Source: Echinococcus granulosus (Eukaryota > Platyhelminthes > Cestoda > Cyclophyllidea > Taeniidae). Taken from it: a stretch of 64,000 nucleotides of DNA. The notes under the pieces are model-generated. The model had not been told where the DNA came from. It saw only the letters and a program-made list of their open reading frames with translations, and did no database searches. The position numbers and the translations under genes were made by a program. The stretch is taken from assembly GCF_000524195.1 (NCBI RefSeq), contig NW_020170388.1, positions 1,447,262 to 1,511,261 of the forward strand. Reading direction: 5' to 3'. Numbering within the stretch: the stretch's first letter is position 1; each line of letters starts with the position of its first letter. This document shows positions 47,201-57,500 of this stretch, piece after piece.

Positions 47201-49641
47201 TGTAATCGGTAAAAAAGCCAGCTAAAGGGGAATTCACTGCTTATTCCTCTTGCTCTCCAGATCGAGGATTTCTATAAACAGAAGCATCAAGGACGCCAGC
47301 TGATTTGGCAGTATCATCTATCCCACGGTCTTGTAGCTTACTACCCACCTACAGCCACCACTACCTCCGTCCAATCGACCACTCCCATGACTGATGCTGC
47401 TCCAACAACCTCCCAGGTAGAATTGGAGATGACCACCCTCCAGATCGTTGTGATGTTTGCATGGAGGCATCGCGATATTAACCAAAAACTGCGTCTTGAC
47501 GGTCTTCTCACTGCTACAGGCTTATCAGACCTGGAGTTGCGTCGGACTCTATGGGTATGAGGAGAGGGTGGATAATTACGTCTACTCTTATGGCTATTAG
47601 TAGCTGAAATTATTTCAGTAGTTGGTAGGGTTATTCAGTTGAATCTTCTACATTGGCACACTCAGGCCTTTAATCAATGTAAACTATCTCCAAAATTTAA
47701 AGTATAATTTCAAAGCAGGAAGAGTATGTTTACTACAGAAAAGAAGTCCAACAGAAATGGGCTTTGGCCTCGTCTTGATTTACAAACAAAAGTAACATGA
47801 GTTATTTTCTATCTCTTCCTAGTCACTCTCAGAACGTCCTAAAATGGAGCAGCAGATAATTATCTACTCCCCAGAAGCAGCCTCAGAAAAGGACTTCACG
47901 AACGAAACAGAATTTTGGATTAATCCCGCTTTTGGTGTCACGTAAGTCTGACGAGAAGTCAACGCCCTTATCTGGGTGTATATTTTTGCCGACGGTAACG
48001 GTTTAGAAATCCCACAATTGGTTAAATTGGTGCGTGTTCTTAATATTCAAGACCTCCGTACTTCCTGTTGAATAACCACATTGAGGATACCCAGTGACAG
48101 AAGTAGATGCGACAATTTCGATTCCCCAGTTTATGTTCAATTTCCCACCCCGACCAGTAATCAGCAAGTTAATCAGATTTCCAAAGACGAACATGCTTTT
48201 CATTTCTTTAGAACTAAAGACTCATTAAGCCAATTCTTTCGGTGTAAATTGATCAGAAGGTAGATCAACTCCGGGGTTTCGACCTTTACTATTCTAATCA
48301 GCGTACATTTCACTGGTGTGGGCTTGGTAATTTTTAACCAAAAACTAAAGGAAGAATGTGTAGTTTCCCGTAAGTTGTTAAGATAATCGTCTTTTTCTTT
48401 CTGATTTCGAGATCTTTTTGTGTCGACTAGCATTTGAAGTTACTAAAACGTTAACTGCAGACTAGCGTAAAAATAGCATCAGATACTTCATTGTTACCGA
48501 TAATAGATGGTCCTTTGAAGGTGATGCGTCTACCTCCGGGTGATTCGTTAACAGATTCAGAGCTTTTAAAGCATTTCCGGGTGGTCGTTTCTACTTTTAC
48601 ACTTCTTTAAGCTCAGCACGAGCTTTGAGTTTTTTTTCAGGCTCGGAACCAAGGTGAACTCGTTTCGTGAAACAGACAAGCTTGAAGTGTATCTTTTGGG
48701 TTTAGAGTAGTAGACAGCACAAGTAATGTTGGGTAGACTGTTGCATTTCATTCATTCCTGCACATCTCACGCACTTTATCACTCCCTACAAGTTGCAGCC
48801 AGTCATTTGCAACCTCACTAGCCTTTCAGTTACCCCACAATTTGACTAAATGGGTAAATGAATGCCGCTTACTTGTCACGAGTGAAGATGCAGAAGGATT
48901 TTAGTTTTTTACCTTTTATCATTTACCTGAACAGATTCCGCTTCGTTTTGTACATGTATTAGTTCAATGGGTAGAGTAGTTTTTAACTAATAGAGTTGCC
49001 TACTACTGATCTTGTTTCTGTAGGTTTTATTTTGTCTTGGTTAGGTCAGTTCGGGTGTAGAAAAGTGAAGTTGGGATTTTTGTGTTTAGGAAGTTGAAAA
49101 GGGTTTTTGCACAGTTCAGTTGATCCTCCTTGCAAAGATAAAGTTGTGTATCACATTTAGTCCATGTTTACCGTAGCATCTATAGTTCTGCTTGGTGTTT
49201 ATGAAAGCGGATGCTTCTCTACAAAATCGTCTTGAGACTGGAAGGAATGTTTTCAATCACAGGAATCCATCTATCAACGCTTTTACTGGCGAATAATAAG
49301 TAGTACTGGTGTTATTTACATTAAGCCGCTCCGGCCGTTTACCCAACCGTCGGCGAGTAAATATGATTGGTCGACTGCAGCTGACCCAGGCGGGTTGTGA
49401 GGAGGAGAGCCTAGCCATCGTGCAGCTGCGACAAATGCGTGCCCAAGAGGCCGTGGTGAGGGTGATGAAGAGTCGCAAACGTCTCACCTTCTCCGAGGTC
49501 TATCAACAAGTTATTTGCCTGCTAAAGGACCAGTTCATTCCCTCGAAACGTATGTTGAAGGAGGTGATTGAGTGGCTTATCGAACGCCGCTACATCGAGC
49601 GTGATCCACGCGAAATCGATACTTTTGTCTACGTCTCCTGA
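32138..49641 (+). CDS. CUL5: Cullin-5, twelve exons, extreme N-terminus missing
   Basis: Cullin-5 is the scaffold of CRL5 ubiquitin ligases: the N-terminal repeats bind Elongin B/C-SOCS-box receptors and the C-terminal domain binds the RING protein that recruits the E2. Twelve exons (32138-32238, 32274-32556, 32595-32736, 32814-32944, 34097-34234, 40115-40306, 41738-41907, 43660-43921, 45441-45683, 47261-47554, 47823-47941, 49326-49641) join in frame to 796 residues; human CUL5 has 780. Diagnostic matches: LLKAYIHEW, DSAMKLV, LVIGVRES-VNL, LFNRFSSVIED, CDMLLRKSP, KAHLMRRLILETSAD and MPAELVNRLARMFQDIKVS. The neddylation segment VVRVMKSRKRL keeps its lysine, and the winged-helix end is EWLIERRYIERDPREIDTFV. 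The match is to CUL5 specifically, not CUL1-4. Oddities: a Thr-rich insertion in exon 10 and a 5.9-kb intron carrying a transposon relic. About ten N-terminal residues remain unassigned. Confidence 0.96.
32274..32556 (+). CDS. CUL5: CUL5 exon 2, first cullin repeat
   Basis: It completes a Glu codon then reads DVYQIISWEESAHDEMFRSL, RVMQSQDESSLLKAYIHEW and LPNPFAPLENCLGGK. The order and spacing are those of human CUL5 residues about 45-135. Donor AAG|gtattt, phase 0. Confidence 0.95.
32595..32736 (+). CDS. CUL5: CUL5 exon 3, MLDTW to VIGVRES
   Basis: Acceptor acccttag after a 38-bp intron. It reads CMLDTWDVTIFEGIKQKLED, SAMKLVQDEREG and ALVIGVRESC. Human: MLDTWNESIFSNIKNRLQDS and SQLVIGVRESY. 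Donor G|gtaggt leaves one base. Confidence 0.95.
32814..32944 (+). CDS. CUL5: CUL5 exon 4
   Basis: Acceptor ttctttag. Together with the carried base it reads VNLSATSTTKAWNYVDHFEA, AYIKSMENFYRP and FIAQNGIR. This aligns with human VNLCSNPEDKLQIYRDNFEKAY and LQQNGVQ. Donor CGG|gtacgt. Confidence 0.94.
32945..34096. other. CUL5 intron 4 (1.15 kb)
   Basis: The first large intron of the gene. It carries an antisense frame at 33586-33783 that is more protein-like than background, listed separately. Nothing else was seen. Confidence 0.65.
33586..33783 (-). other. Small antisense open frame or frameshifted relic in CUL5 intron 4
   Basis: Minus-strand ATG at 33783 opens 65 codons: MTAEAKSKFRRSILFTRLRQ and later YQVIEYAKLYFDVKTPLL. 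Near its end a different frame reads LDEDQRNELKHAKNRPKS, also protein-like. This could be a coding sequence with a single frameshift, as expected of a decayed retrocopy. The family is not recognised. Confidence 0.22.
34097..34234 (+). CDS. CUL5: CUL5 exon 5
   Basis: Acceptor ggatttgtag; donor AAG|gtaatt; exactly 46 codons. It reads AYLRYAQKKLAEEEARAKLY then SIETLMQACVQVFVVNFK. Human: YMKYADAKLKEEEKRALRYL and SVEALMECCVNALVTSFK. Confidence 0.95.
34235..40114. other. CUL5 intron 5 (5.9 kb)
   Basis: The largest intron of the gene. It contains the mariner-like transposase relic at 38125-38542. A 97-codon plus frame at 35325-35618 is hydrophobic but unsupported. The rest is AT-rich without recognisable elements. 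Confidence 0.65.
38125..38542 (-). pseudogene. Decayed mariner/Tc1-like transposase fragment
   Basis: The minus strand encodes NEGIKTNPTDIYGKLQTQY, then VSTDSLGNSRHADRLISEKF and, after a frame shift near 38300, ETNLLTQTASTTIREF. The order (a G(I/V)KP-x-(D/E)IYxxLQxQY-like helix, a Ser/Thr linker with R-x-D-x-LI, then I-A-x-E and a terminal T-I helix) resembles the paired helix-turn-helix of SETMAR-type mariner transposases common in flatworms. The overlapping frames and stops show it is dead. The catalytic DDD part was not identified. Confidence 0.45.
40115..40306 (+). CDS. CUL5: CUL5 exon 6
   Basis: Acceptor ttccattttag; donor AAA|gtaagt; 64 codons, phase 0. It reads EEILAEFPKLLAEDEKDSLK, then YELIRCVKDASGEMNPLLPL and LEDFIWRAG. 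It aligns with human ETILAECQGMIKRNETEKLH and following; this is one of the more divergent exons. Confidence 0.92.
40307..41737. other. CUL5 intron 6 (1.4 kb)
   Basis: Bounded by gtaagt and taatttcag. No exon or repeat recognised. Confidence 0.65.
41738..41907 (+). CDS. CUL5: CUL5 exon 7
   Basis: It reads DADRYVNTLLDLFNRFSSVI, DPSFLTIRDKAYQRLVND and TTIFSVKMPDSLR. Human: KYVEQLLTLFNRFSKLVKEA, FLTARDKAYKAVVNDATIF. Donor CG|gtgagt. Confidence 0.96.
41908..43659. other. CUL5 intron 7 (1.75 kb)
   Basis: Bounded by gtgagt and a long T-tract acceptor (tttttttttccag). The segment 43110-43170 (GGACTGGAAGACTGG) weakly resembles the block before the hairpin of the dispersed repeat; otherwise nothing was seen. 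Confidence 0.6.
43660..43921 (+). CDS. CUL5: CUL5 exon 8, cullin homology domain start
   Basis: It reads CPNLLAAFCDMLLRKSPTSR, EEILTRLKRILLVLKYVNSK and MEAHKAHLMRRLILETSADN. Near-identical to human CPELLANYCDMLLRKTPLSK and FMRYHKAHLTRRLILDISAD. Donor AGG|gtgggt. Confidence 0.97.
43922..45440. other. CUL5 intron 8 (1.5 kb)
   Basis: AT-rich. A 75-codon antisense frame at 44723-44950 was not recognised. No repeats seen. Confidence 0.6.
45441..45683 (+). CDS. CUL5: CUL5 exon 9
   Basis: It reads EVGMPAELVNRLARMFQDIK, then SIKILSSGTWLPRS and ALPPELEDFIPQ. Human: EVGMPADYVNKLARMFQDIK and SLPTELEDLIPE. Notably GC-rich compared with the flanking introns. Phase 0 at both ends. Confidence 0.97.
45684..47260. 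other. CUL5 intron 9 (1.6 kb), pyrimidine-rich
   Basis: The first part (about 45760-46000) is strongly C/T-biased with irregular TCTGTC/CTGTCT repetition. The open frames found there are a by-product of that bias. Acceptor tgctctccag. Confidence 0.6.
47261..47554 (+). CDS. CUL5: CUL5 exon 10 with a Thr-rich insertion
   Basis: It reads IEDFYKQKHQGRQLIWQYHL, then a lineage-specific Thr/Pro/Ser run, then VELEMTTLQIVVMFAWRHRD and LSDLELRRTLW. Human: VEEFYKKNHSGRKLHWHHLM, YDLEVTTFQLAVLFAWNQRP and LPDAELRRTLW. 98 codons; donor TGG|gtatga. Confidence 0.96.
47823..47941 (+). CDS. CUL5: CUL5 exon 11
   Basis: Acceptor tcttcctag after a 268-bp intron. It reads SLSERPKMEQQIIIYSPEAA then KDFTNETEFWINPAFGV. 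Human: SLVAFPKLKRQVLLYEPQVN and KDFTEGTLFSVNQEFSLI. Donor AC|gtaagt. Confidence 0.95.
47942..49325. other. CUL5 intron 11 (1.4 kb)
   Basis: No exon seen. The acceptor at the 3' end (ttatttacattaag) has a weak pyrimidine tract, but it is the only one that keeps the frame into the last exon. Confidence 0.6.
49326..49641 (+). CDS. CUL5: CUL5 last exon: neddylation site and winged-helix C-terminus
   Basis: It reads NRRRVNMIGRLQLTQAG, IVQLRQMRAQEAVVRVMKSR and EWLIERRYIERDPREIDTFV, then TGA at 49639-49641. The Lys of RVMK is the conserved NEDD8 acceptor that activates cullin ligases; the final helix and YVS end match human YMA. Confidence 0.97.
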
Positions 49642-50041
49642 TTTCCCTTCCCTCTCTCTCCTCAAGTCTTACGCTCACTTTCTTTTCGAGGTGCGCATTT
49701 GGATGAGGTACAGTGTGATCCCCTTCTTTCTCTTCTTTTTACGCAACCATGGGGATCAAATGGCGAAGAATGAGAAGTTTTTTGAAATATCACGCTCTTT
49801 TGAATTTCCGTGTAATGGGACAGGTCCATGTGGCTAGAGCTCCCATCTGCTAGGCGCCGAAATGCGTTTCATTTTGTACCACGCAGCATTTATGCTAGTC
49901 AAATCGGTTCCGGGTCCCACTGAATAGGATTTGTTCTTTTGCTTATTTAAAGCACCGTTCGGAGTGTACAACTGGCTAGTCATTAGTGGACTCGTCTTCA
50001 AATATTTTAGACGACGAGGAAATGTAGGCGGTTTTGCTGGC

Positions 50042-50047
50042 AATAAA
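50042..50047 (+). promoter_or_regulatory. Candidate polyadenylation signal for CUL5
   Basis: AATAAA, 400 bp after the CUL5 stop codon. It was the first canonical hexamer noticed downstream on the plus strand. Confidence 0.45.
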
Positions 50048-50989
50048 GTATTATGGAAGAGTTTAACGATTTTTTTTAGTAGGTATGATTGTGCATCATA
50101 AGGAAATTGTCAATCCTGAAAAATAGTGCGTTTTTAATGCGTAATGTGACTTGAGATAGGTTATTGCGATAAGAATGTAGGGATGGGTTTTCCAACCAGG
50201 TTAATGACGTCCACTTGATAAGTTCATGCATCAAAAAGTGGAAGTTATACCCTCACTTGTTCACAGAGTGCGTAGTTATGCCGGTACACTTATGGACTAA
50301 AGTATCCCCAAAAAAGGATTTTCTGGGAAACTTATGCAATTTTTAACCCTTCAGATTTACTTTTTAGAAATTTAGTACTAGATTTCAGCCAAAGTGCTTC
50401 ACTCTTTAAAGTCACCCTTAAAGTTGTATTTTGAAAAATATAAAAAAGGAGTAATTTGCATATCACTCAATAATAGCAACTGGGATTTTCGGATGACGCT
50501 TTAGTTGGAGGTGTTGCGTAATGAATTTCGCCTAATGAGGTTGGTAGGTTTTGTTCCACTTAATAAAAATGATTGAATTTGAAGTAGTCACAAGTTTGGT
50601 TATCACTCACTGAAAAATAAGTGGATTTCCACTTTATTTTTCCCCAGATAGATTACTGTCTTTTTGATGTGCATTACTGATTAGCTCTCGGTGAGTGATT
50701 TCCATTTTGCATGTGTCAACTGACCGGTAAACGTAACTGTTTCTTTTCTTGGACGATAAATGATCGTCTCATAATCGTTTTTTTTAATCACGGGAGATTT
50801 CGCTTAATAAATTATTAATCATTAGCATAAGAAGTGGATAAATTCATACTAGGTAGGTGCCGATCATTCATTAAGAAAGGCCACTTTATAATAGAAACAA
50901 ATTAAGCATGATCCATTAGAATTGGGCAGGTAGGATTTGACATTTATGCGGTGTCCCAAGTCTTCGCTAATGTCTTACTAAGCCCAAGT

Positions 50990-51140
50990 AGTGCGGAAGA
51001 ACATATTCTTAACGGCGTAGCGTAGTGGAGGACTGGAAGGCTACTAGCATGGCTCGGAGGCCATGCTGTGAAGCAGGAGTACAACCCGCGGGAGGTTGAC
51101 GTGCCTGCATATTCAAGCATACAGTTAAACGAATACCAGC
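50990..51140 (+). repeat. Dispersed hairpin repeat, copy D
   Basis: The clearest hairpin of the family: AGCATGGC and GCCATGCT pair perfectly across a 6-base loop (51046-51067). It is preceded by GTGGAGGACTGGAAGGCTAC and followed by GCAGGAGTACAACCCGCGGG and AAGCATACAGTTAAACG. Confidence 0.6.
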
Positions 51141-51729
51141 CAATAACTATTCAGTAGATCGTTTTGACAGTGTGGTTGGGTATCAAATTTAGAAAAACAG
51201 GAAAAAATAAACTTGAACACGTTTGGCACAAACTATCCTGATAGACTATGCAAAATATTTTATCATCTTGTAGCACTAGACATCTTTACTTGAGAATGTA
51301 ACAATGCTAACGCGGGCTGTTTTTGAAAAAAAAAAACACATTTGTCGCTTACCAAATTCTAGGACAAATGCATAACTTGTAATATTTCTATAGCAGCATG
51401 AAAATATGCTGGGAAACCTAAAAATTAACAATCAAGTTGGAAACTGAGTTAAAGCTGTCAGCAATCAGGAATGTCATATTCCACTTTTCCTAGTTTATGA
51501 AGCAAAAACGACAAAAACAGTAGCTTACTTTGGCTGAAGTGTTTTGTTTTCGTTCTTTACGGAATGTGGTTATGCAAATCATCATGTGGTGCTTGTGCTC
51601 TCCCATATTAATTTTCTCACAAGGAAAGTCATCTTGCATTTTGCCTGCTCAGGTTCTCTAAATGGCAGTAATTTAAGAGCGTCTGATGTCTATGCAACGA
51701 GGCAAAATATTTCCCAAGTGCATACTCTT

Positions 51730-51756
51730 TATATATATATATATATGTGTGTGTGT
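51730..51756 (+). repeat. TA/TG microsatellite
   Basis: A run of (TA) units passing into (TG) units, about 27 bp. Ordinary simple repeat. Confidence 0.8.
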
Positions 51757-53892
51757 AAAGGAATCTGGTATTAGTGCCTTCAGTTAGCCTGCAGTATATT
51801 AAAGTCCATTGAGGACAGGAGCTGGAACCATTTAAGTGCGACGTACAGCCATAACCTTGTCTTGTGTAAGCTAATTAAGTTATACATGTACGAGGTATAC
51901 TTAAGGGCCAGACCACCCATGGAATAGGCAAAAATAAACCATAAACAGCACGACATGCACAGCTTTAAAGATGCGTGCTATAAACAACTTCCTAGGTGGT
52001 GTGAGGGGGGCAGAAAGAGAGAAAATAATGCCGTACTTTAAGCAGTTATTCACTCACCTTGACTTATTCGCCTGTGTCGATACCCCACTTGCTGGTACTA
52101 CACAACGAAGCTACGTCATTCGTTCACCTCTTTACGAGTTCTTTTGAATTCAGCACTGATTTGGTGATTCACTGGTATTTGATTGGAGCTCACTGATGCA
52201 ACACACTAATTGATTTCCACTTGGCCAGGAAAATCGATGAAATCTTATTGATTTATCTTGTACGACCAGTTGATTCACACAGGCTGAACTGCACTCAGTC
52301 CTCACATACGAAATCAACTGCAATGTTGGCGCTCCTGATCCAACGTGAGCTCGAGCACAGCGGATTTTTCTTCACGTATGCAGATGAGGTCCAATTCGTT
52401 GGGAAAAAAAAAACAAGACGACAAACGGATTGATTGACATTAAAGTATCATGCACGTTTTCAATGACGTGATCTTTTTTTTCGAACTACTGTTGGTTACG
52501 TGGACTTTCTTTCGTCTAGGTAATCTTTATTAAAGGGGAGTTTGCATTGCCCACGATTCGTTCATTCTTAATCAGGCTTGCATTTGTGAAAATTCCGAAA
52601 AAGTGCAAAACTGTGCTATGAATAACTATCTCCAAAAGCCAACATCTGTGCATTTTCAATTTTTCCATTGGATGTAATGGCTTTTAATTGGAACTCGAGA
52701 CCTTTTTCATGCAAATTCAGACCATTAGCATTATGATTTTATGTGTTTGCTGGCACTTATTTGACATTTCCAATGGGACTAGTATGACCCTCTGGATAAG
52801 AAGTATCGAGGTAAAGTAGGCTAAATCACTTTTATCTATCCAAATATAGCAGGAAGCGTAAAGTGAACTTACTTTTCAGGCTTTTGGGATTGCATGATAG
52901 AAGACTTTCTTTTCTTGCCACAAAAATGCATATCACGTTGTTTGGAAGGGCTGTTACGACATGACGGCACAAATCACGGTAAATTCATCCTATAATCCGT
53001 TAATAATTATAACCTTTTACCTTTAATTTATCAAAGAGGTTAATTAAATGCGGTTATTTCTTCCGTATGCAGTTGGACGTATTTGATGTATCTTGGAACA
53101 GGACACTGACAAGTGCTTTAGTGTCTGACCCACAGTAACCTATTGCCTTTTAATACCGTGAAAATAAACTTCTAAAAATTTAAAATTTAAAATGAAGGTC
53201 TATATCATTCTGGCTAATCCATTCTTTATTTCGTGGGCAAAGGCATGAGATTTCCCAATGTTTCATATGTTGACATAATGTTTGATCCCACTCACTTTGC
53301 CCACAGTCTCACTAATTGCCGAGTTTAAGCAGACCGCCTTAATTTCACCTCTCAATTCAAAAAGCTCTCTTTAACAAAACCGCTAGTTAAAAAATAGCTA
53401 ACTCGCATGAATTGAATTAAACTGTAAATGATGTAACATATACCCCAATTTAAAAGACCTCACAACAGAATACATGAATTGGCCTCCAAATCTAAACATC
53501 TTTGTATGTGAATGCTTATTGCATTTGACCCAGTCACCTCTGTTCACCACTTCATTAAAACTAGAGTCAATGGTACCCACGCAATTTAGCTGCTACAGAA
53601 ACTACAGCTTGCCCTATATTGTCAGGCGACTTAATGGTGCGTCTTGTCACTTATTAATGACGGCACAAGAGATCCATTCCATTGTGAAAAAGCGGCGTTG
53701 ACTCACTCACTTTCAATTCACATGGCACTCAACTGATGTATCACTCAGAGACTCGGTTATGGCTAAAGCTCGCATTTCCCACTAACGTCAGCAAAAAAAC
53801 CTTGCCTCACGAAGAGTCTCCATAAATAGCCCAAAAAACGCCTGTCCGCCGCTTTTTTCCGTGCTTTCATATCTGACCTAGACGGCAAGGTG

Positions 53893-54182
53893 TACACACA
53901 TGCACGCATGCATGCACGTACATGAATCCGCAGTGCAATCGTCGGAATTCAGGTATGCACGTGTGCACATTGATTCTGTGCAAGCGTTGATCGGCAAGTG
54001 TGAGCCAATCAACGCCGGCGTTGCATGGGGGAATGACAGATACTGCGTGCATGTGCGCATGCACCACACCCCACTTGTCTGTCTATCCCACTGGGCAAAA
54101 GGGTGTAGATCAATGAAATTGTGCACATGTGCGTGCTTGCATCCGTGTGTGCGTGCGTTTGTGCACATATACGCGCGTACAT
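53893..54182. promoter_or_regulatory. Alternating purine-pyrimidine (CA/GT/CG) tract upstream of the Ser-rich gene
   Basis: Four clusters of alternating R-Y sequence occur within 290 bp: about 53893-53924 (TGCACGCATGCATGCACG), 53953-53972, 54046-54066 and 54121-54182 (GTGCACATGTGCGTGC and following). Such DNA favours Z-conformation. The tract ends about 120 bp before the start codon, so it may be part of the promoter. It also leaves both strands stop-free for over 160 codons, which is a compositional effect. Confidence 0.4.
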
Positions 54183-54299
54183 TAGGTGACATCATCTTAG
54201 GCGTGTGCCATCCTACCAGCAGTACAGCAGGGTCTCTCGGACCCGATACCGGTATCGACTTGACAACACCGACAAGAGATAAATTATCGACAAAGGAGG

Positions 54300-54566
54300 A
54301 TGCTCTACGGTGGTCCCTTGGGCACTTACCTGAGCGGTTACTACGCTCCAGGGAGCGCAAAAAGTGGCAGTCCAAGTTTCACGAGCACTGGAAGTGGACC
54401 GTCTTCAAGCAGTGGATTGATCCGTCCTAGAGGTGGTCGTTATCGTGCTCCATCGGCCTATGGTGTCGCCAGCAGTGGAAATAACTCCTCTGGCTCCCTC
54501 TCCACTCCATCTTCAAGTAGATCAACTTTCTACACACCACAAACTCGAAGGAGATACTCTGATGAT
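54300..54566 (+). CDS. Ser-rich gene, exon 1 with start codon
   Basis: ATG to GATGAT|gtaagt. The codons are GC-richer than the flanking DNA and the translation is strongly biased to Ser, Gly and Pro, with scattered Tyr and Arg. Possible phosphorylation-rich region. Confidence 0.65.
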
Positions 54567-57500
54567 GTAAGTAAAGTGCTGAAGTTGTTTATCTGTGTTG
54601 ATTCTGTAACAAATCATTTGAAGCACTCCCATCGTCATCTTGTCGGTTATCTGTGAGTGAACTCTTGCAGTAAACAATTTCATTACTCTCAAGTGTCACC
54701 AAGTTCTGAATCTAATTGGATTAGAATGGTGGAAATTCGGCTAGCAATGTGCTTTATAGAACTGGGTTAAGGAAACAATACTTTTGTTGTTGCTACGTAA
54801 ATAGTTTTTAATATGTGAGCTAATCATGTGAGGTCCACGTGATTATTTTTTTCTCTGGCGGAAAAAAATACACGTATCCATTTAACTGTCTTTGTTGAGA
54901 TTCATCTGTTGCAATCCACTTCTACAATTTCGGAGAAAATGCATATTCCTTGTGTTAAAATGCCCATGAAATATTTAGGTATTTCGACAATAAGTCTCGC
55001 AACACTAGTACCGAGGATAAAGTGTGCTTTTCAAGTTCAACGAAGAGATAAGTGGTCTGGGAAAGATAACGCTTCAACAGTACAAGAGGCCTTCATTCTT
55101 GTGTGGTCAGTGTGTGGGATCTGAAGAAGGCGGTTTCCCATATACAAGAGCTTACACAGAATAAAAATTCTCTCAGCTATTGGGCAGGTTCAAGGAGTAA
55201 CTTGATGGTTACCAGGCCTTCTTCCATAATTTTGGCAGAACATTTTGTAGGAAATTAGACCAAAGACATTAATTAGTGGTAGTTTCTCACAAATACTTAG
55301 AAGCATAATTTTCGACTGCATAAATTTCATTAACTCACAAACGGTTAATTTTAGGACATAGGTAAATCAACTGTGCTTCATATTTAACCGGTAGACCACT
55401 GCTTCGGAATTTTGCATTAGTTGCTTAAAAATTACCTAACAGAACCTAAACCACATAATACCCCGAGATTAAAGGAGGTCATCAGGATTTTACCCATTGA
55501 AAAACACCCAGAATTACCTTCCTTCGCAGTTTTAACATATGGGTTCATCCACTGAAAGTGAAATAGATTATTAAAAAAAGTGCCTTTTACCGACAGGGTT
55601 AAAGTCAGCCCGTAAAATAAATTGGTTAAAAATTACGTGTAATTGCAAATTACTTAAGTATGCAATTTTTTCAACTGTTTCAGCTAGTTAATCAGTTTCA
55701 AACATTGCCTCTACAACCTTTTGGGCATTCGTTGTGTCATACATTGACAATTACGATCCATTTCGCTATTTCTTGTTTCTAGGTTGATTCTCATCGAGGC
55801 ACTGACCCTATTTACAAGTCTATATACATATGTAGATCTTGATGCAATTCATTGCCACTTCTGTACTGTGATCATATATTTGTGGCTAAGCAAGCTTGAC
55901 ACATACTTGGGGGGAACGCTTGAACGTTGCAGCACTTTATGAAGGAGAAGGAATTGTATGTTTTTAACAAAGATGTAACTCGAAGGTATTTACTCGGAAT
56001 TTCGCCAAATTGTACCGATTTATCAAACAAATCAATTGGTAACGCTTCTGTAATCTTTCTGGACATTCTGGAGCCTCCTTATCCGAATCAACTTGTTTCA
56101 AAAGATTTATTACGTTGGAATGTCATATTTCCTTCACCAGAAGGTAGAACGATTTCCCCTATGGCATTTTAGGCTACATTAGAATACTCCCACGGAACGG
56201 CCTTTAGTGCACATGGGAAGGCAAAAAAATGTACGTGACAACTACAAATTTCTTCGAACTACGCATTTATGTCGATTGTTGTAATAGAATCATCTAGGTA
56301 TATGAGTGTCGAGTCATTTTTCCTCAAAGGTTGCCTAGTTTGTATGAGCCATTCGTGAAGTATCTAATATATTATAGAAAACGGTACGGTTTATGCTAAA
56401 AAAGAATATATGGGTAGGAAAATAAACTATCAAATGTGCTGAGAATTGTTATGGGAAAAAGGATTTTAGCACTTTTCTTAACTAGTTGATAACATCATAT
56501 GCGCCTCTTAACATACTGGAGATTGATCACTTTCCTTAGTAAAATGCGTTATAAATCATCGCCTGACCTTTAAGAATTTGGAATGCCAAAGGTTTCGAGC
56601 ATTTTGCTAACTGAAAGCCAGTCGGATTAATGCGCATTTATTTATCATCTTCAATCCACTGGTGGATACATCGTAGATACTCCAAAATATTTCCGTAGCT
56701 GATTTTATGCATGATGAATGGTTTTTGACGAAAGAGCAAACATCCCTTGAAATACCTAGTTTTGATGCGGTGCTCTGTCTTCATTGAAGTCAAAAAAACA
56801 GAGTAATTGTAGAGGACCATACATTTCTTGCGTATAGAGGATAGAAAATGCTACTGACATGCCCCGAAGGTTATGCCGTAGAACGACGGTGCAATCTGTG
56901 GATGCTGAGTTTTCTCCGTGTGGTTTAACACAGTTAAACAAGGCATTGAAACAATACAATGGAGTCACTTTTTATCCAGAATTTGGTGTATTTTACTTTT
57001 GTGATGAGTGATACTACAACTGATAACATAATTTTAGTAACATCCAAGTAACCAAATGCTCTAATTACATCTGTCAGAACCTTTTTTTCAAATAATTCAT
57101 GAATGAAATATAAATAGTAAGCATCAATTCAGTGTTCCAGACAAGTTCCGACGGGTATTAAAGTATCGTAAGTGTTCAGCCACCTTAGCAATGAGAGTGT
57201 GGCCCTTAATTCGTCTTTGGAAAGTTAACTAAGCGTGTACTTCCTGTAAATCTTAAATGCTAAAACGACGTGTAAAGTGCTTGCTTCCGAGAAAATTATT
57301 CAAGTAAAATAGCTGCTGTTAGGCACCAGCAACTCTTACAATGGCGATATTTACTATGAAATTTCAACCGACCCCGTAATGGTTAGTGACATTTCAACTT
57401 TTAGAATTTCTACCGTTCAAGTGTACGTCTGCCTCTGACAGTTTACCTGGTTGCCCCCTGTGACACACTGTTACTGCTGCAGATGCTGCTTCGGTTGCTG

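Larger units (their letters stand above)
49642..54299. other. Intergenic region between CUL5 and the Ser-rich gene
   Basis: It contains the CUL5 3' UTR, one copy of the dispersed repeat (50990-51140), a TA/TG microsatellite (about 51730-51756) and, at its right end, the alternating purine-pyrimidine tract. No exon supported. Confidence 0.6.

Noticed and set aside
53878..54430. Long overlapping open frames of 165 (-) and 176 (+) codons
   Set aside because: They are caused by the alternating CA/TG/CG tract, which lacks stop codons on both strands. The plus frame also runs out of frame through the real exon at 54300. The translations are His/Cys/Met-rich and low in complexity.
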